Assembly (NCBI GenBank): GCA_964395765.1
Contig: CAYNCU010000082.1
Span: 1 to 17,213, forward strand
DNA: 17,213 bases
Direction of reading: 5' to 3'
Source of the DNA: DATDPY01 sp964395765
Lineage (GTDB): Bacteria > Bacteroidota > Bacteroidia > Cytophagales > Cyclobacteriaceae
In this document: piece by piece, positions 15,386 to 17,213 of the stretch
How positions within the stretch are numbered: position 1 is the stretch's first letter
Layout of the letters: each line of letters begins with the position of its first letter
Position numbers and translations under genes: made by a program
The notes under the pieces: model-generated
The model's input: the letters and a program-made list of their open reading frames with translations, nothing else
What the model was told of the DNA's origin: nothing
The model's database searches: none

Positions 15386-15407
15386 CGGAAATTAAAAATC
15401 ACAAATC

Positions 15408-15890
15408 ATGATTCAACGTATTCAATCTGTATTTTTATTATTTGTGATCCTGGGCATGGCTGCTTTTCTTATTTTTCCATTTTGGGAAAAATTCGACCCT
15501 TCTACGGGAAGTCATGTTATATTCTCTGCTTTCTCCTTGCATAAAGTCGATGCCAACGGCGGTGAACCGGTATACTATTTTTATCCCTACAATCTTTGCG
15601 GAGTTGGGGCGTCGGTTTCGGTGATCCTTGCCATCATTGAGATATTCAATTTCAAAAGCCGGCTGACCCAGATTAAAATCGGACTGGCCAACTCCATTCT
15701 TATGTCACTGGTATTATTTTTCTCAGCATGGCTATCCCTGAAAGCGCAGCAAAATTTCTTTCCTGAAATAAAAGGCGTATTCAAGCTGGGATTATTTGCC
15801 CCCGTGGTCGGCATGATCTTTAATTCACTGGCGAACCGGTTTATCAAGCGTGACGAGGACCGCGTACGTGCCGCGGACAGGATCCGATGA
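15408..15890 (+). CDS. DUF4293 family membrane protein
   Basis: This 160-residue protein has four predicted membrane helices (about 7-24, 58-81, 89-111 and 124-142). It starts MIQRIQSVFLL and ends ANRFIKRDEDRVRAADRIR, the two signatures of the Bacteroidota-specific DUF4293 family. The family has no known function. The gene is 43 bases upstream of the SpmA-SpmB gene on the same strand and may share its transcript. The start is the ATG of the conserved MIQRIQ. Confidence 0.88.
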   Translation: MIQRIQSVFLLFVILGMAAFLIFPFWEKFDPSTGSHVIFSAFSLHKVDANGGEPVYYFYPYNLCGVGASVSVILAIIEIFNFKSRLTQIKIGLANSILMSLVLFFSAWLSLKAQQNFFPEIKGVFKLGLFAPVVGMIFNSLANRFIKRDEDRVRAADRIR

Positions 15891-15933
15891 CATTAAACCT
15901 TAAATTTTCTATTTTTAAAGTTTAATTCTCGTT

Positions 15934-17154
15934 ATGGTCCTGAATTACATCTGGCTCGCCTTTTTTATTATCGCTTTTATTGTCGCCCTGATCCGGCTGA
16001 TCTTTTTCGGTGACCTCGAAATATTCAGCAACCTGATGAACAATAGTTTCGAGACCGCCAAATCGGCATTCGAGCTGGCCCTGGGATTGACCGGGGTGCT
16101 TACCCTGTGGATGGGAATCATGAAGATCGGAGAAGAAGGCGGCATCGTCAATGCTTTTAATAAACTGGTAGGACCCTTCATGAGGAAGCTGTTCCCTGAA
16201 ATTCCACCCAACCACCCGGCCATGCTTCCAATGATCCTGAATATTTCCGCCAATATGCTGGGACTGGATAATGCCGCCACTCCCATGGGGCTTAAAGCCA
16301 TGGAATCACTTCAGGAACTTAACCCGAAAAAAGATACAGCTTCCAACGCCCAGATCATGTTTATGGTGTTAAATGCTTCCAGTTTAACCTTGCTTCCTAT
16401 CACAATTATGGTTTACAGGAGCCAGCTCGGGGCTAAAAATCCTGCTGACATTTTCATTCCCATTCTTATTGCAACTTTTTTTTCATCCATGGCAGGTTTA
16501 ATATCCGTTGCAATTTATCAGAAGATAAATCTTTTCAATAAAGTGATTATGATTTATCTGGGTGTCATTACACTTTTCATCACCGGAATAATTCTTTTAT
16601 TTGTCAGCATCGACGAAAAACAAATGTCTACGATATCCTCTTTGGCAGGTAACTTCATATTGTTTACCATCATTATTATTTTCATGGTTTTGGGAATTCG
16701 AAAAAAGGTGTACGTATATGAATCTTTTTTTGAAGGTTTCCTTGTAGCGGTAAAAATCATTCCTTACCTGGTTGCCATATTGGTGGCTATTGGAATGTTC
16801 CGCACTTCCGGGGCTATGGATTACCTGGTGAACGGGATGGCGCACGTCGCTTCATGGCTGGGCCTGAATACCGATTTCATCCCCGCTTTACCTACGGCTT
16901 TCATGCGCCCGCTGAGCGGATCCGGGGCCCGTGGCATGATGATCGATGCGATGAACCATTATGGTGCCGATTCATTCGTCGGACGCCTGACCTGTACCCT
17001 CCAGGGCTCGACCGAAACTACTTTTTATGTGCTGGCGGTTTATCTCGGTGCAGTAAATATCCGGAATTCACGCTATGCCGTAATTTGCGGACTTATCGCC
17101 GATTTGTTCGGATTTATTGCTGCCATCGCAGTTTGCTATCTCTTTTTTCATTAA
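15934..17154 (+). CDS. SpmA-SpmB fusion protein (nucleoside-recognition / Gate-type membrane protein)
   Basis: This 406-residue membrane protein joins two proteins that are separate in spore-formers. The SpmA half (about 1-195) has NISANMLGLDNAATPMGL (103-120). The SpmB half (about 205-406) has KIIPYLVAILVAIGMFR (274-290) and ALPTAFMRPLSGSGARGMM (318-336). Each half is a 'Gate' / nucleoside-recognition domain, also found in nucleoside and ion transporters. In Bacillus and Clostridium SpmA and SpmB are needed for spore-core dehydration. Bacteroidota do not sporulate, yet commonly carry this fused form, so the role here is probably transport or an unknown membrane function. The ATG at 15934 follows the DUF4293 gene closely and gives full length. 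The stop is followed by the octamer repeat at the window edge. Confidence 0.9.
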   Translation: MVLNYIWLAFFIIAFIVALIRLIFFGDLEIFSNLMNNSFETAKSAFELALGLTGVLTLWMGIMKIGEEGGIVNAFNKLVGPFMRKLFPEIPPNHPAMLPMILNISANMLGLDNAATPMGLKAMESLQELNPKKDTASNAQIMFMVLNASSLTLLPITIMVYRSQLGAKNPADIFIPILIATFFSSMAGLISVAIYQKINLFNKVIMIYLGVITLFITGIILLFVSIDEKQMSTISSLAGNFILFTIIIIFMVLGIRKKVYVYESFFEGFLVAVKIIPYLVAILVAIGMFRTSGAMDYLVNGMAHVASWLGLNTDFIPALPTAFMRPLSGSGARGMMIDAMNHYGADSFVGRLTCTLQGSTETTFYVLAVYLGAVNIRNSRYAVICGLIADLFGFIAAIAVCYLFFH

Positions 17155-17182
17155 TGTCGATGAGGTTATTCGGTTGATTCAG

Positions 17183-17213
17183 TTAATTGGTTAATTGGTT
17201 AATTGGTTAATTG
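17183..17213. repeat. Tandem octamer repeat TTAATTGG, cut by the window edge
   Basis: The octamer TTAATTGG occurs three full times plus seven bases of a fourth from 17183 to the end of the window, so the true array may be longer. It starts 28 bases after the stop of the SpmA-SpmB gene, in non-coding DNA. Perfect short tandem units of this kind change copy number by replication slippage. The same 14-base sequence spanning two units also occurs upstream of nuoH. Confidence 0.85.

Noticed and set aside
15934..17154. Evidence for sporulation
   Set aside because: SpmA-SpmB homologs are widespread in non-sporulating bacteria and no other sporulation gene is present.
16854..17177. 107-codon open frame overlapping the end of the SpmA-SpmB gene
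   Set aside because: A shifted-frame shadow of a strongly conserved gene; rich in Arg, Cys and Tyr with no family pattern.
17183..17213. Possible CRISPR array at the right edge
   Set aside because: The units are 8 bases with no spacers; this is a simple tandem repeat.

Overview
The window comes from a Bacteroidota genome, most likely a free-living Bacteroidales-like lineage. The evidence is a DUF4293 protein, a PorT-type outer-membrane barrel beside a lipoprotein with a C-K-D-D start, a one-chain SpmA-SpmB fusion, a long PurF paralog, and several copies of the Bacteroidota promoter element TAnnTTTG just upstream of genes. Shine-Dalgarno sequences are weak or absent, and several genes appear to start with TTG or GTG. 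No rRNA, tRNA, insertion sequence, CRISPR array or phage gene is visible.

Layout. Positions 1-1401 (minus strand) hold a PorT-like barrel gene followed by a surface-lipoprotein gene that runs off the left edge. Positions 1402-1968 are an AT-rich gap with hairpins and no convincing gene. Positions 1969-12010 (minus) hold the membrane half of respiratory complex I in the order nuoH-I-J-K-L-M-N, followed by an amidophosphoribosyltransferase-like gene that overlaps nuoN by 4 bases. Positions 12094-15212 (minus) hold truA, an MsbA-like ABC exporter and a membrane-anchored protein of unknown function, in transcription order. A 195-base divergent gap separates these from two plus-strand genes, a DUF4293 membrane protein and the SpmA-SpmB fusion. 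The right edge is an octamer tandem repeat that continues out of the window.

How the genes work together. NuoH, NuoI, NuoJ, NuoK, NuoL, NuoM and NuoN form the proton-pumping arm of complex I together with the TYKY-type ferredoxin subunit. The peripheral-arm subunits (NuoA-D and, if present, NuoE-G) are not in the window, although nuoH is preceded by an unrelated gene. The complex I genes are therefore split over at least two loci. Gene junctions inside the cluster are very tight (ATGA overlaps, 1-10 base gaps, one 17-base overlap), which supports one transcript and translational coupling. The PurF-like protein at the end is coupled to nuoN but has no obvious role in respiration.

Nothing here looks like a defence or mobile system. 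The most unusual items are the PurF paralog with an altered active site and altered iron-sulfur positions, the long charged tail of NuoI, the split nuo cluster, and the repeated octamer.
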